The notes under the pieces are model-generated. The model was not told the origin of the DNA, did not search any database, and saw only the letters and a program-made list of their open reading frames with translations. A DNA stretch of 64,000 nucleotides, taken from contig JAWLHU010000011.1 of NCBI GenBank assembly GCA_041690255.1, forward strand, positions 189,982 through 253,981. Direction: 5' to 3'. This DNA comes from JAWLHU01 sp041690255. Lineage in GTDB: Bacteria; Bacillota; Sulfobacillia; Symbiobacteriales; Symbiobacteriaceae. Below are positions 25,501-34,288 of the stretch, piece after piece. Each line of letters begins with the position of its first letter. Position 1 is the stretch's first letter. Position numbers and translations under genes: made by a program.

Positions 25501-26393
25501 GAGTATGTGTACGTGACCGGACCGCCGCTCTTCAGTGCGGTCGGGCTCGCCGTCTTGGTGACAGCAAAGGCGCCACGCAGGGGCGGTGCGGTCTGGATCA
25601 CGGTCGCCTGGGCCTGCTTGGTGTCGACTTCCGTGCCGGCATACGATGCCTTGACGGTGATTACGTTGGTATAGGACACATCTTCGCTGCCGTCGGCCAA
25701 GGCCGCGAAGGTCTCGGTGCCAGTTGCTGTGGCAGTACCGCCAGCCAAAACCGTGCTGGGCGAAAAGATGATATCGCCGATGCGGGAATCCACTGCCGAA
25801 GTGATGTCCAGCGGAACTTCACCAGTGTTCGTGAAGGTGTAGGAGTAGGTGACAGTCTGCGCCCCTTCAAAGGCGGTGGGGCTGGCGGACTTCGAAATGG
25901 TGAAGTCCTTCGTCGGGACCTTGGGCGCAGAGCAGTCAGGAACGGTGACGGTTGTTACGACACCGTGACTGCCAAACTTGGCAAAAGCCTTCCCCGACGT
26001 GGTCTGCCACAGGCCAGGGTAGGTTACGGTAACCGCGAAGCTCTGCTCAGAACCGGTAACAGACTTCACCACGGGGCCCGAATAAGGGTTATCCTCATCG
26101 TTCTCCCACGATCCATCCTTGTTCATCCAGGATACGGTGGGGCCGTTGTCGGACGAGCTCGTGATGCCGGGGTCGGACGTGAAGCACGTCTGGATGCTGT
26201 AGTGGCTAAGTGCGTTCGCAGTACCGCTTACGTTGACATTGTAAGTAATCACCGTGTTGCCGTCTTGATACGAGACAGCTCCTGATGAGATCGACCAACT
26301 ACCGCTCTGGTCTGCGAAGGCAGGGATCGTTGGTACGAGCAACCCTGCAATAATGAGCAGGGAGCTTAGGATCGACATGAGCTTCTTGAGCAC
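22524..26393 (-). CDS. Large repeat-containing surface adhesin
   Basis: A 1289-residue surface protein. The GTG start at 26393 (MLKKLMSILSSLLIIAGLLV) has AGGAGG 9 bp upstream, and the signal peptide ends near PAFA. Six divergent DUF11/CARDB-like repeats of 105-125 residues follow, each starting like FTVTKTASPTAL and containing VTYTYTITNTGNVPL and ETNTFTV. Two Cna-B-like domains (TVRVFDNSPRNEG..., TVLVLDGSPRNNG...) follow. A C-terminal membrane segment (LWIYYAIGALMVMAGLYLRRFGKAEA) has a basic tail. Only APMPT precedes it, not a canonical LPxTG, so the sorting motif is unusual. Proline-rich linkers separate repeats. Confidence 0.85.
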   Translation of the reverse strand: MLKKLMSILSSLLIIAGLLVPTIPAFADQSGSWSISSGAVSYQDGNTVITYNVNVSGTANALSHYSIQTCFTSDPGITSSSDNGPTVSWMNKDGSWENDEDNPYSGPVVKSVTGSEQSFAVTVTYPGLWQTTSGKAFAKFGSHGVVTTVTVPDCSAPKVPTKDFTISKSASPTAFEGAQTVTYSYTFTNTGEVPLDITSAVDSRIGDIIFSPSTVLAGGTATATGTETFAALADGSEDVSYTNVITVKASYAGTEVDTKQAQATVIQTAPPLRGAFAVTKTASPTALKSGGPVTYTYSITNTGSIPLTIVSTSDDKIEGVSTLFSGVTLDAGETETRTATKTFPVIPFGGTATSETNTFTVTVNDGIGDMTKTATATVANNPLEKVNLTSICTTAETNLHTWRVTNPNNQEVTVVWTVLTGGSGTGTLTVPASDVAFFETISPQAAGTTVNVKIEIDGYKQAQKAANNNLCSPPTPTPSFTVDKTASTDSLPGGAGEVTYTYSITNTGNVDLSISSIADDMIPEVAGLFPSTIGAGNTITRTASKTFAALSPTDAQRTEVNTFTVTATYEEWEDTQEDTASVLRTPPAGSPAITVAKTADRQTLTGAGTITYTYTITNSGNVPLVINSAVDDKIATLTLNDFNWPTEEYILQPNASVTASDSRAFAAIPPDSDEQEETNIFTATGIYNQQTVSDDATVTVTLLPVEPDPDFEVTKTATPSSLVGGGTVTYIYTIKNTGNVDLAITDVLDDKIDTVDVLDFFPEDNVESWHILTPNQTVTFSTTKSFPNANLTETNTFEVVGFYQRGERELTRTAAATITVTKSTTPPPPPPPTPDVVNFTVTKSASTTNDPATGSSSVSLNNGGTVYYFYNVTNTGTTPLVITEATDDKLGNVAFTPNVVSVGGTATATMQKTFGALSVGSAPQVETNTISVTGVWGSTTVGPKTASASVTNNAPEGGTVTVRVFDNSPRNEGVPQPIHNADVSLSNGMTGHTNASGEIVFNNLVYGSYSATGSSVDPVTGVEPQSGDGSTSIDSANPDGVINILLSWTPALVGITSLPPVPVEPLGKITVLVLDGSPRNNGNLLPIPGADVMLAGIKGKTNADGLIVFDNLEFADYTALAEAIDPMNPTLGEKKSGSGSTPINLASPEGQITIVLMWDPPLASATAVGSLQGRICAPRAPGAEIVATHESGVTAQTFIAATGILGAWMDYALTNLIPGKWTVTLNNPGDAPAEQTVTVVEGQAVQVSDFTLACTGAPAPMPTLWIYYAIGALMVMAGLYLRRFGKAEA

Positions 26394-26516
26394 CTGGTTC
26401 ACCCTCCTACTGTAAGAAGTTCGGTTATCTATCTTGTGGTCGGAGCCGGCACCTGGGCAGGAACCGGTATTGGGAAAAGATTTGTTTATCAGAAAATAAT
26501 ACGAGTTCCGCGCAAT

Positions 26517-26544
26517 GGTATACGACAACCCAAGTGAGTGTCAA
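26517..26544 (-). promoter_or_regulatory. Sigma-A-type promoter of the adhesin-sortase operon
   Basis: Minus-strand TTGACA (26544-26539), a 16-bp spacer and TATACC (26522-26517), giving an untranslated leader of roughly 115 nt before the GTG at 26393. No c-di-GMP aptamer core is present in this leader. Confidence 0.65.
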
Positions 26545-26650
26545 TCATATTTGTGCGATAGTTCCGGGCCTTTTTCTGAGGGCCCGGCGTAAGAATGTAC
26601 CACCTACCTTCACAAAAATATGCCATCAACGTTCATGGGGGGGAAGGAAG

Positions 26651-28228
26651 ATGTGGAGTCCCACAGCGGAGCCGGATCGGGTGGCCGTTTATATTCGCTG
26701 GTCCACTGACGAGCAGGGACTCGGAACCACGCTGGATGTGCAACGGGAGCGGGTGGAACTCTTCGTGCGCAGCCGGGGCTGGCCGTTTCGGGAGGAACTG
26801 GTCTATATCGATGATGGGTACAGCGGGGCTACCCTGGAGCGCCCCGCCCTCTCCCGTCTTCGGGAAGCGATTCAGCAAGGCGATGCTACCTGTGTGGTGG
26901 TCTACCGGCTGGACCGGCTCTCCCGCAGTCTGCTGGACACCGTCACCCTGGTCCGGCGGGAGTGGGCGGGAAAGGCTGTGCTCTGCTCAGCGACCGAGAA
27001 CTTCGACACCCAGAGCCCGATCGGGCAGATGATCTTCAACCTGCTCGTCTCCTTCGCTGAGTTCGAGCGGAACTTAATCCGTGACCGCACCCTGAGCGGG
27101 AAGCGGAAGCGGGCCGAGCAGGGACGAAACGCAGGTCAGCGCTACCCGTTGGGCTATCGAAAGGGAGCGAATGGCTCCTGGGCCCTGGACGGTGTCGATG
27201 AGGAGACCGGTGATCTGACCGGGGCCGCTGCCCTGGTCCGGCGCATCTTTGATGCCTTCCTGCGAGGGATGAGCACCGGGGCGATCGCCCGGCTGTTGAA
27301 CCAGGAGCAGGTTCCCACCCCGATGGGCCGGCAATGGCGCTTTCATTATATAAGCCGGATCCTGCAGAACCCGCTCTATGCAGGAGAGTACCGCTATGGA
27401 TCGCGGAATGCTGTAGCCGTAACGCAAGCGGCACCGACGATTGTCACAGCAGAGGAGTTCCAGCGTGTCCAGGAGCAACTCCGGGGGCGCCGGGTGAAGC
27501 GATCACCGCATGCCCTGTACCCACTCTCCGGTCTGGCCCGCTGCCTGAGGTGCGGCGAGCCGCTTGCAGGGTCCCGGGGCCGGGGGCGGCGATACTACGT
27601 CTGCACCGGGCGGACGATCCTGCATCGCTGTGACTGTGCCTACCTGAATGCCGAGGCGCTGGAGAGCGCCCTTCTCAGGGAACTGATGAACCACCTTCCC
27701 GAGCCAGACCTACGATGGGTCGAGGAGCGCTGGAAGGAAGAGGCGTTGACCGCAAGGGAGCAGGTCAGGCGGGGGGAGGCGGAGCTGGCCACCTTGCTGC
27801 GGCGGCGTCAGCGGCTGGAGGATCAGTATCTGGACGAACAGTTGTCGGGACCGGCTTACAGCGGCTTGATCGAGCGCCTGGAGCGAGACCTGGCAGCCGC
27901 AACCGTCTCGCTGGACGAGTCGAGGGGCTTGCTCGCCATGTTCCAGGCCCCCCTGGCACGGCAGTTGCGTTGTACCCGGGAGGCAAACCCGTTGCAGGAA
28001 CTGTCACCGGATGAGACCCGGTATCTGATCCGGCTCATGACGGCCTCTCTGGTCGCCTACCAGCCGCCCGGGGCTAGGGGGTCAGGGGAGATGCAGGTGG
28101 TCTGGCGGCCCAAACAAAAAACCGCCCCCATTGCCGTAAACACGGCTGGGGCGGTTTCACCACTTGCTCCTGCAGGTCAAGGTGACCAGGTAAAGACCTG
28201 CGATCGTCGCATCCCTGAATTTGTATGA
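26651..28228 (+). CDS. Large serine recombinase of element 3
   Basis: A 525-residue enzyme starting MWSPTAEPDRVAVYIRWSTDEQ, nucleophile S18, GGAAGGAAG just upstream of the ATG. The resolvase domain has YSGATLERPALSRL, VVYRLDRLSRSLLDT and FAEFERNLIRDRTLSGKRKR. The recombinase domain (RYPLGYRKG, ILQNPLYAGEYRYG), zinc ribbon (CLRCGEPLAGS, CTGR...HRCDC) and coiled coil (about 400-460) follow. It resembles recombinase 1. The C-terminal 35 residues are encoded across a hairpin that serves as a leftward terminator. It is the only recombinase in element 3 and is divergent from the adhesin gene. Confidence 0.92.
   Translation: MWSPTAEPDRVAVYIRWSTDEQGLGTTLDVQRERVELFVRSRGWPFREELVYIDDGYSGATLERPALSRLREAIQQGDATCVVVYRLDRLSRSLLDTVTLVRREWAGKAVLCSATENFDTQSPIGQMIFNLLVSFAEFERNLIRDRTLSGKRKRAEQGRNAGQRYPLGYRKGANGSWALDGVDEETGDLTGAAALVRRIFDAFLRGMSTGAIARLLNQEQVPTPMGRQWRFHYISRILQNPLYAGEYRYGSRNAVAVTQAAPTIVTAEEFQRVQEQLRGRRVKRSPHALYPLSGLARCLRCGEPLAGSRGRGRRYYVCTGRTILHRCDCAYLNAEALESALLRELMNHLPEPDLRWVEERWKEEALTAREQVRRGEAELATLLRRRQRLEDQYLDEQLSGPAYSGLIERLERDLAAATVSLDESRGLLAMFQAPLARQLRCTREANPLQELSPDETRYLIRLMTASLVAYQPPGARGSGEMQVVWRPKQKTAPIAVNTAGAVSPLAPAGQGDQVKTCDRRIPEFV
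28119..28157 (-). terminator. Second leftward terminator after the protease gene
   Basis: AAACCGCCCC/GGGGCGGTTT with an inner GCCGT/ACGGC stem; the minus-strand reading ends in TTTTTTGTTTG. It lies inside the recombinase 3' coding end. Confidence 0.7.
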
Positions 28229-28342
28229 TGTTCGTGCATTGTGAGTATAGCACGCTACCGGAAGGAACGCTAGCCAGATAGTGCAATACATATAGACATT
28301 TAACACCAGATAACAAGGGGTGGATGATAGGATTGACAAAGA

Positions 28343-28374
28343 AAAGGAGGGAACGGAAACCCGTTCCCTCCTTT
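28343..28374 (-). terminator. Terminator of the giant protease gene
   Basis: AAAGGAGGGAACGG and CCGTTCCCTCCTTT form a 14-bp stem with loop AAAC; the minus strand continues TTTTCTTTGTC. It starts 18 bp after the protease stop. Confidence 0.85.
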
Positions 28375-28391
28375 CCTACTTGTGGCAGATG

Positions 28392-31300
28392 CTAGGGCGT
28401 GATCTCAACGACGAGTGTGGCGGTGGCAGAGGCTCCGGTGGAGTCGGTCACCGTCAGGGTGACGGTGTAGGTGCCAGCCCGCCGGTAGCTGGTGCGAACC
28501 AAGGACCTGGTGAAGACCCGGCCGTCGCCCATTTCCCAGCGGTAGGAGACGATCTGCCCGTTTGGCGAGGTGCTGCCCGCTCCGTTGAACGAGAGCTGCT
28601 GCCGTACTCGCCCTTCCGTGGGCCCGTCGATCACGGCGTCCGGACCGTTTCCGGGATGGCTGGAGATGTGCAGGATGCCCGGAGCGGTCAGGCGTGTGGT
28701 GTTACCGGCGGCGTCGACCGCCCGGAACTGGACGTAGGCGGCGTCGACCGAGAGGCCGTCCGGTACTGTCCAGGTGGCTTCGTAGTGACCGGGGCTCACC
28801 TCGGACATGGCCATCTCGCCAGGTTCGAGGCTGAGGCTGCCGGCCTTGTCCGTCGACTGGCTGCCCGATCCGATGTCGAGGACGATCCGATAGGCGGCCA
28901 TGGCCAGCCCGGGATCGGCGTCGAAGGAGACGGCCAGGGTGTCACCGGAGACTAGATCCTGGTCGGTTGCGGGTTGCAGGTTGGTCAGGACCGGGGCCTG
29001 GCTGTCGACCATGACGGTCCGCTCGACGGTGGTGGCGTTGCCGGCCATGTCGGTGGCGACCACCTGGAGCAGGTTCTCGCCCTCCTGGCCGATGATCTCG
29101 ACCGTGAAGGAGCCGTCGGCCTGGACTTCGGCCTCGGTGCCGTTCACCGAGACGCCGGCCAGGTGAGCGTCCAGGGCCTGGCCGCTAATGGTCAGGATGC
29201 GGTGGTTCTGGCTGTTCCCGTTCTCGGGGGTGGTCACCGTCAGTTCGGGAGCTGTCATGTCCACGATCACATGGACGGGAGCCGAGGGGTCGGTGACACC
29301 GCCGTCATCCACCGTAGTGGTGGCGGTCAGGGCGTGCTCGCCCTCGCTCAGGCTGATGGCAGCGCTGAAGTGACCGCTGGCGTCAGGCGCCGTCTCAGCA
29401 GCCATGGCGCCATCTGCGTAGATCTGGACGGTGGTGTCGGCCACACCCTCGCCCTCCACCAGGAGGTCGGGGTTGTTGGTGAAGGCGCCATCAACCGGGT
29501 TGGTGATGGTCGGGGCGTCCACGCCATAGCGGACCAGCGCCCGAATCATCAGGTTGCCACTGTCGGCCCACTCGGACCAGGCGCCTTCGACATACTGCCA
29601 GTTGCGCCCGGTGTCTGGGGTCGACTCGTCGACGGCCATGCCGGGGACGTCGGGATAGTCGGCATCCTGGATGTAGGCGACGTAGAAGTCACCATTCACC
29701 ATGACGCCGTAGTCGCTCAGATCGACGTCGTTCCACGCACCGCGCACGCCGTTCTCCACCCGGACGGGACCGGCCAGCAGGGCGCCGGGGGTGCCATCGG
29801 GATTGGCGGCGAAGATCGCTGCCTGGAAGGAGTTGCCGCCCGGGGAGGGCCAGGACTCGTCCCAGAGGTAGATGCGGGCGCCGGTGACGAACATGGTCTG
29901 GCCCGGACGCTCGGGGCTCATGCGCACCGCCCAGCCGTTGTTGGCGGCGTAGAAGCCCCAGGCATTCTCGGCGACGCCGTCATCGTACCCGATCTCGCCG
30001 GGCATGCCGACGAACGGGGTGAGTGCAACGGCGACATCGACCGAGCCGTCACCCGGTACCGTGGCCGGGGTGTTGGCGGGATAGTAGCTGCCATGGCGGA
30101 CCTCGACGGTGTAAGAGCCGGCCAGGACATCGAGGCTGAACTGGCCATTCTCGTCGGTGGTGGCCATGGGGATCCGCAGGTCCTCGGCGACCCAGGCCCG
30201 GGCGCCTTGGACGGGCTGTCCGGTGCGGGCGTCGGTAACCACGCCGTGAATCATGCCACGGGGCATCGGCTCCAGCATGAAGATGGCGGAGGTATCGCTG
30301 CCATCGATCACCTCGACGGTCCGCTCCTGCGGGTAGTACCCGTAAGCCTCAGCCCGGAGGGTGTACATGCCGGCCGGCAGGGTGATCTGGAAGGAGCCAT
30401 CGACCGAGTTGGTCCGGACGACCCGCCCGGTCTCCATGATCGTGACTGTGGCATCTGCCACAGGCAGCGATGTGATCCCGATTCCCTGGGTAAAGACGCC
30501 ACCCGTGCCGGTGGACTTGTCCAGCCGGTAGGAGCCGGGCCGCCCCTTCGGAATCACCATCTCGATCCGCTGCGGGGCCATGGGCTTCTGCTTGTTCTTC
30601 AGTTCGATCCGGGGCTCCTTGGTCGCCAGGCTCCGGTCGTACTGGTTGGAGCCGCTGGCCGTGCCGGCGACTGTCACATCGTCGATGTACCAGCCGGGGT
30701 AGACGACCGAGGTGTCGCTGGTGAAGCGGAACCGGAGTTGGACCGTCTGGCCAACGTACGCGGTCAGGTCGATCAGGGGGGACTCCCAGCCGACCGGCTG
30801 CCCGCCGCTGCCCGGAGCGGTGTACTGCGAGAGCTGGGTCCAACTGGAGCCGGCGTCTGTGGTGATCTCCACCCGCCCGAAGTCGAAGTTGCGCTCGATC
30901 GAGTACCAGTGGTTGAACTGGAGCGCTGCGGTGGACATGCCGCTCAGATCGATCGGCGGGGTGACCAGGGAGGCGTTGGTGGAGTCAACGTAGTCACCGT
31001 CCAAGTTGGTCGCCCAGAGGTTCGTGCCAGACGCAGCGCCGGCAGGACCGTAGGTCGGGGTGCCCAACTCCCAGGAGTCGCCGGCACCGCTGTGGGTCCA
31101 GGCGCCCTCGCCGCCCTCCATGTCGTCGTGGAAGAGGACGGTCACGTCGGGGGCGGTTGCCGAGGCCACATCGGACAGGTGGCTCTCGTTGCCGAACGTG
31201 TCGCTGGCGGAGACGGCGTAGTAGTACGTCGTCCCGACGCTGACGTTGCTGTCAACGAAGTCGGCCCTGCCGGTGGTGCCGATCGGGTCGAAGGTGGTGT

Positions 31301-33866
31301 TGTCTCCCGACCGGTAGACCGTGTAGTGGGAGAAGTCCCCCGCCGTCACCGGATCCCAGTGCAGGGCGATCGAGCCCACGGGCGTGGGGGTCGCCATGAG
31401 GTTGCTCGGGACCGAGGGGGCCTGGCTGTCGTTGTACAGCTCGACATCATCGATATACCAGCCAGCCATGTTGATGACCGAGTCGGAGGCCAGGACGAAG
31501 GCGACGAAGACCGCCGGGTTGCCGGCGTAGGCGGCGAGGTCAACGACGCCCTCATCGTACTGCCCGTTGGCGCCTGTGAAGACGCTCATGATCTCCCAGT
31601 TCTGGCCACCGTCGCCGGTCACGGCCACGATGCCGTAGTCCCAGTTGTTCTCCAGCTCATACCAGTGATGATACCGGAGGGCAGCCGGGCCGCCGGAGAG
31701 GTCGATCGGCGGGGAGACCAGGAAGGACTCGGCGAAGTCCGGGTAGTTGCCAGCCAGCTTGGTGGCCGCCACCTGAGTGCCGGAGTGAGCTGCGCCGGGG
31801 CCGGAGGTCGGCTCGCCAACCTGCCAGGTGCCTTCAGGGGTGCCGAGTTCCACCCAGCCAACCGCCGACCCCTCAAAGTCCTCCATGTAGCCGGGGGTGA
31901 TCCCGTCCAGCAGGGTGATGATGTGGGGACTGGCCTTGGTGCCGTGGAAGCCGTTGTTGCCACCGAAGTCGACCGCCTGGATGTAGTACTCGACAGCGTC
32001 GTCACTGGCGATCTCACCGGGGATGATCCCCTCGTAGGTGCCGCTCCGGTGGTCGCCACCGATCCGCTCCATGTCTACGATGCCCCACCACCGCATGCCG
32101 GGGCGGCGGAAGCGGAGGTAGACGGCGGTGACGGAGGTATCATCGGCCACATCAGCCGTGATGGTGGTGTCGGTGTACCGGAACGCTTCGCTCACCGGCG
32201 TGTGGGTGATCACGGGGGCGCTCAGGTCGTCACCGCTGGTCAGGACCCGGCCGGAGACACTGCCAATGCCGCTCACGACCATGCCTACGGCGGTGTAGGT
32301 GTTAAGAATGCCGTGGCCGTAGCCGTTGTTCGGCACGTCGGGGTACTGGGTGCTGGTCATGGCATCGGCCGACTCGGTGAGGAGCAACTCGATCTCATCG
32401 ACCGTCAGGCTGGCGTCAACCTGTCGCAGGAGAGCGACGGCGCCGGCCACGTGCGGAGCAGCCATGGAGGTGCCGTTCCAGCCGCCCTCGTACCCGCCGC
32501 CGGGGACCGAGGAGCGAACGTTGACACCAGGGGCTGAGAGCTCGGGCTTCATCTCACCGTAGGGGCTGGGGCCCCGGCCGGAGAAGGAGGCAAGCCCGTC
32601 GCTGCTGTCGGTTGCGCCGACGGCGATCGACTCGGGGTAGTTGCCCGGAATCGAGACCGTGCCGACGCCGGGGCCGTCGTTGCCGGCGGCGAAGACGGGC
32701 ACAATGCCGGCCTCGCGCCAGGCGATGACGACATCCCGGAACCACTCATCGAGCCCGGGGCCGCTGCCCCAGGAGTTGTTGACCACATCTGGCGCCTTGG
32801 AGGGGTCACCGCCGGGGGCGAGGATCCACTCACCAGCCGCGATGATGTTCTCAATGGTGCCACCGCCAGATGCGTTCAGGATCTTGGCGCTGATCCACTG
32901 GGCGCCCGGGGCGACGCCGACCTCGTTGACACCCGCCGGGTCGCGCCCCACCATGGTGCCGGTGGTGTGGGTGCCGTGACCGTGGTCATCGTACGGGGCG
33001 GACTGTCCGTTGATCGGGTCGAACCAACTGTAGGTGTGGTCGACTGCTCCGGTCACCGGATCGTAGCCCCGGTACTGGTCGTGGAGGGCTTCGTGCATCC
33101 AGTCTCCGCCGGTGTCGAGGCTGGCGACGACGGTGCCTGCACCGTCAATGCCAAACTGGCTCCAGACGGAGGGAGCGCCGACCCGCTCGATGTTCCACTC
33201 GGCCGCGAGGGGGGCCGGTTCTGAGCTGGGCTTGGTCGCCTTCAGATCCTGCCGGATCGACGGCAAGGTCGGGGTCCGCTGACGGTCGCCGAGCAGGTAG
33301 ATGGGGGTGTTGGCGACGACCTTCTCGACATCGTTCCGTTTGGCCACCTGCTCCATGACGGCCTTGGTGGAGGTGACGGAGACGACGTTGCTGATCCAAT
33401 ACGGCTGGACCCGGGTGACCTGACCCGTGGCCTCGTGCCGAGCCAGATCGGTCAGAAGGCCCACCTGTGTTGCGTCTGCGGTCTCCTTCAGGCTGGTGAT
33501 CACGGCGTTCCGTGCCTTGAGCGATGCCTGCGCCGGGGTAGCGCCGGCACGGGCGGACGCTGCTGCCGACTTCACATCGACACGGGTACGGAGCTTGACC
33601 AGGTAGGTGACCTGATCACCGCTCTTGGTGAAGGCTTCGTTCACCTTGGGATCGATCTTGGTGGACAGGGATTCAGGGGCCTGCTGGGCCCAGCGGGAGA
33701 GGGCCGCCGCCTCCTTGGCGACAGGCTTTCCGACTGGGCCAGGCCGGCTCGGGACCGTGAGGGCCAGGGCCTGAATCGGGAGCAGGGCGGTCATGATCAG
33801 GGCCACCCCAGCTCGCAGGAGCCCAGACCGCAATCTGGTGGTCTGACTCAGGGCATTGGATCGCAT
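28392..33866 (-). CDS. Giant secreted subtilisin-family protease (bacillopeptidase F-like)
   Basis: An 1824-residue secreted protease. Signal peptide 1-36 (start ATG 33866, GGAGGT 8 bp upstream). An I9-like propeptide occupies about 70-190. The S8 catalytic domain has D251 (VVASLDTGGDWMHEAL), H297 (DDHGHGTHTTGTM) and S467 (GTSMAAPHVAG). Immune-inhibitor-A/MAM-like jelly-roll segments (YIDDVELY, YIDDVTVAG) alternate with a fibronectin-III-like domain. Carboxypeptidase-regulatory-like repeats (TVTIMETGRVVRTNS, GVVTDARTGQPVQGA), Big-like repeats and a C-terminal PKD domain (YRWEMGDG...YTVTLTVTDS) follow. Domain order matches bacillopeptidase F with extra modules. No anchor is seen, so it is probably released. 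Confidence 0.9.
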   Translation of the reverse strand: MRSNALSQTTRLRSGLLRAGVALIMTALLPIQALALTVPSRPGPVGKPVAKEAAALSRWAQQAPESLSTKIDPKVNEAFTKSGDQVTYLVKLRTRVDVKSAAASARAGATPAQASLKARNAVITSLKETADATQVGLLTDLARHEATGQVTRVQPYWISNVVSVTSTKAVMEQVAKRNDVEKVVANTPIYLLGDRQRTPTLPSIRQDLKATKPSSEPAPLAAEWNIERVGAPSVWSQFGIDGAGTVVASLDTGGDWMHEALHDQYRGYDPVTGAVDHTYSWFDPINGQSAPYDDHGHGTHTTGTMVGRDPAGVNEVGVAPGAQWISAKILNASGGGTIENIIAAGEWILAPGGDPSKAPDVVNNSWGSGPGLDEWFRDVVIAWREAGIVPVFAAGNDGPGVGTVSIPGNYPESIAVGATDSSDGLASFSGRGPSPYGEMKPELSAPGVNVRSSVPGGGYEGGWNGTSMAAPHVAGAVALLRQVDASLTVDEIELLLTESADAMTSTQYPDVPNNGYGHGILNTYTAVGMVVSGIGSVSGRVLTSGDDLSAPVITHTPVSEAFRYTDTTITADVADDTSVTAVYLRFRRPGMRWWGIVDMERIGGDHRSGTYEGIIPGEIASDDAVEYYIQAVDFGGNNGFHGTKASPHIITLLDGITPGYMEDFEGSAVGWVELGTPEGTWQVGEPTSGPGAAHSGTQVAATKLAGNYPDFAESFLVSPPIDLSGGPAALRYHHWYELENNWDYGIVAVTGDGGQNWEIMSVFTGANGQYDEGVVDLAAYAGNPAVFVAFVLASDSVINMAGWYIDDVELYNDSQAPSVPSNLMATPTPVGSIALHWDPVTAGDFSHYTVYRSGDNTTFDPIGTTGRADFVDSNVSVGTTYYYAVSASDTFGNESHLSDVASATAPDVTVLFHDDMEGGEGAWTHSGAGDSWELGTPTYGPAGAASGTNLWATNLDGDYVDSTNASLVTPPIDLSGMSTAALQFNHWYSIERNFDFGRVEITTDAGSSWTQLSQYTAPGSGGQPVGWESPLIDLTAYVGQTVQLRFRFTSDTSVVYPGWYIDDVTVAGTASGSNQYDRSLATKEPRIELKNKQKPMAPQRIEMVIPKGRPGSYRLDKSTGTGGVFTQGIGITSLPVADATVTIMETGRVVRTNSVDGSFQITLPAGMYTLRAEAYGYYPQERTVEVIDGSDTSAIFMLEPMPRGMIHGVVTDARTGQPVQGARAWVAEDLRIPMATTDENGQFSLDVLAGSYTVEVRHGSYYPANTPATVPGDGSVDVAVALTPFVGMPGEIGYDDGVAENAWGFYAANNGWAVRMSPERPGQTMFVTGARIYLWDESWPSPGGNSFQAAIFAANPDGTPGALLAGPVRVENGVRGAWNDVDLSDYGVMVNGDFYVAYIQDADYPDVPGMAVDESTPDTGRNWQYVEGAWSEWADSGNLMIRALVRYGVDAPTITNPVDGAFTNNPDLLVEGEGVADTTVQIYADGAMAAETAPDASGHFSAAISLSEGEHALTATTTVDDGGVTDPSAPVHVIVDMTAPELTVTTPENGNSQNHRILTISGQALDAHLAGVSVNGTEAEVQADGSFTVEIIGQEGENLLQVVATDMAGNATTVERTVMVDSQAPVLTNLQPATDQDLVSGDTLAVSFDADPGLAMAAYRIVLDIGSGSQSTDKAGSLSLEPGEMAMSEVSPGHYEATWTVPDGLSVDAAYVQFRAVDAAGNTTRLTAPGILHISSHPGNGPDAVIDGPTEGRVRQQLSFNGAGSTSPNGQIVSYRWEMGDGRVFTRSLVRTSYRRAGTYTVTLTVTDSTGASATATLVVEITP

Positions 33867-34057
33867 CGACCCACCTCCATTCGAGAGCACTGACGGGGCG
33901 AGCATGGGCCTCGCCCTCGCATCAGTCAATTTCGGCCCACTGAAACCAAATCCTTCCTGAAATGGGACAATCGGTGCGTATAATCTCCCAGCGAAACGTT
34001 GGTGTCATGGGGATTAGGCTAGGGGCGTACCCCTTTCTCGCTGGGAGGTGGGGGGAA

Positions 34058-34225
34058 ATGGGGGTTCGCGTTACCCTGACGGTCCTTCCGGCTGAGCCGG
34101 ATGATCAGGCGGTAGATCAGGCGCTGGCGATGCTCCAGGCGGCGTACTGGCGTGGATTGCTGCGGCGGGTTGAGGCGGAGTACAAGGAGCGGCAAGGACT
34201 GAACACCAAACGGGCGGATGAGTAA
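34058..34225 (+). CDS. Small 55-aa protein at the right end of element 3
   Basis: ATG at 34058 behind GGTGGGGGGAA. The product starts MGVRVTLTVLPAEPDDQAVD and continues with an amphipathic, Arg/Lys-rich helix. It ends 68 bp before the element boundary. A further ATG (34218, ATGAGTAA overlap) opens a short frame that stops at the boundary. The opening GVRVTLTV resembles GVRLTETV of the element-1 small protein. Candidate recombination directionality factor by size and position; not proven. Confidence 0.5.
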   Translation: MGVRVTLTVLPAEPDDQAVDQALAMLQAAYWRGLLRRVEAEYKERQGLNTKRADE

Positions 34226-34288
34226 AGAGAAGGAGAACCCACGAGGGGTCCTCCGCTGGTGTGGTTTGACGGTCGTCTGGACGCGCGG

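Noticed and set aside
26394..26650. Invertible promoter between adhesin and recombinase 3 (phase variation)
   Set aside because: No inverted repeats flanking the promoter region were found; large serine recombinases usually integrate or excise and do not invert short segments.
28974..32537. A 1187-codon open frame on the plus strand opposite the giant protease gene
   Set aside because: It is antisense to a clear subtilase with all domains, consists of Gly/Val/His/Asp-rich sequence typical of high-GC shadow frames, and has no family likeness.
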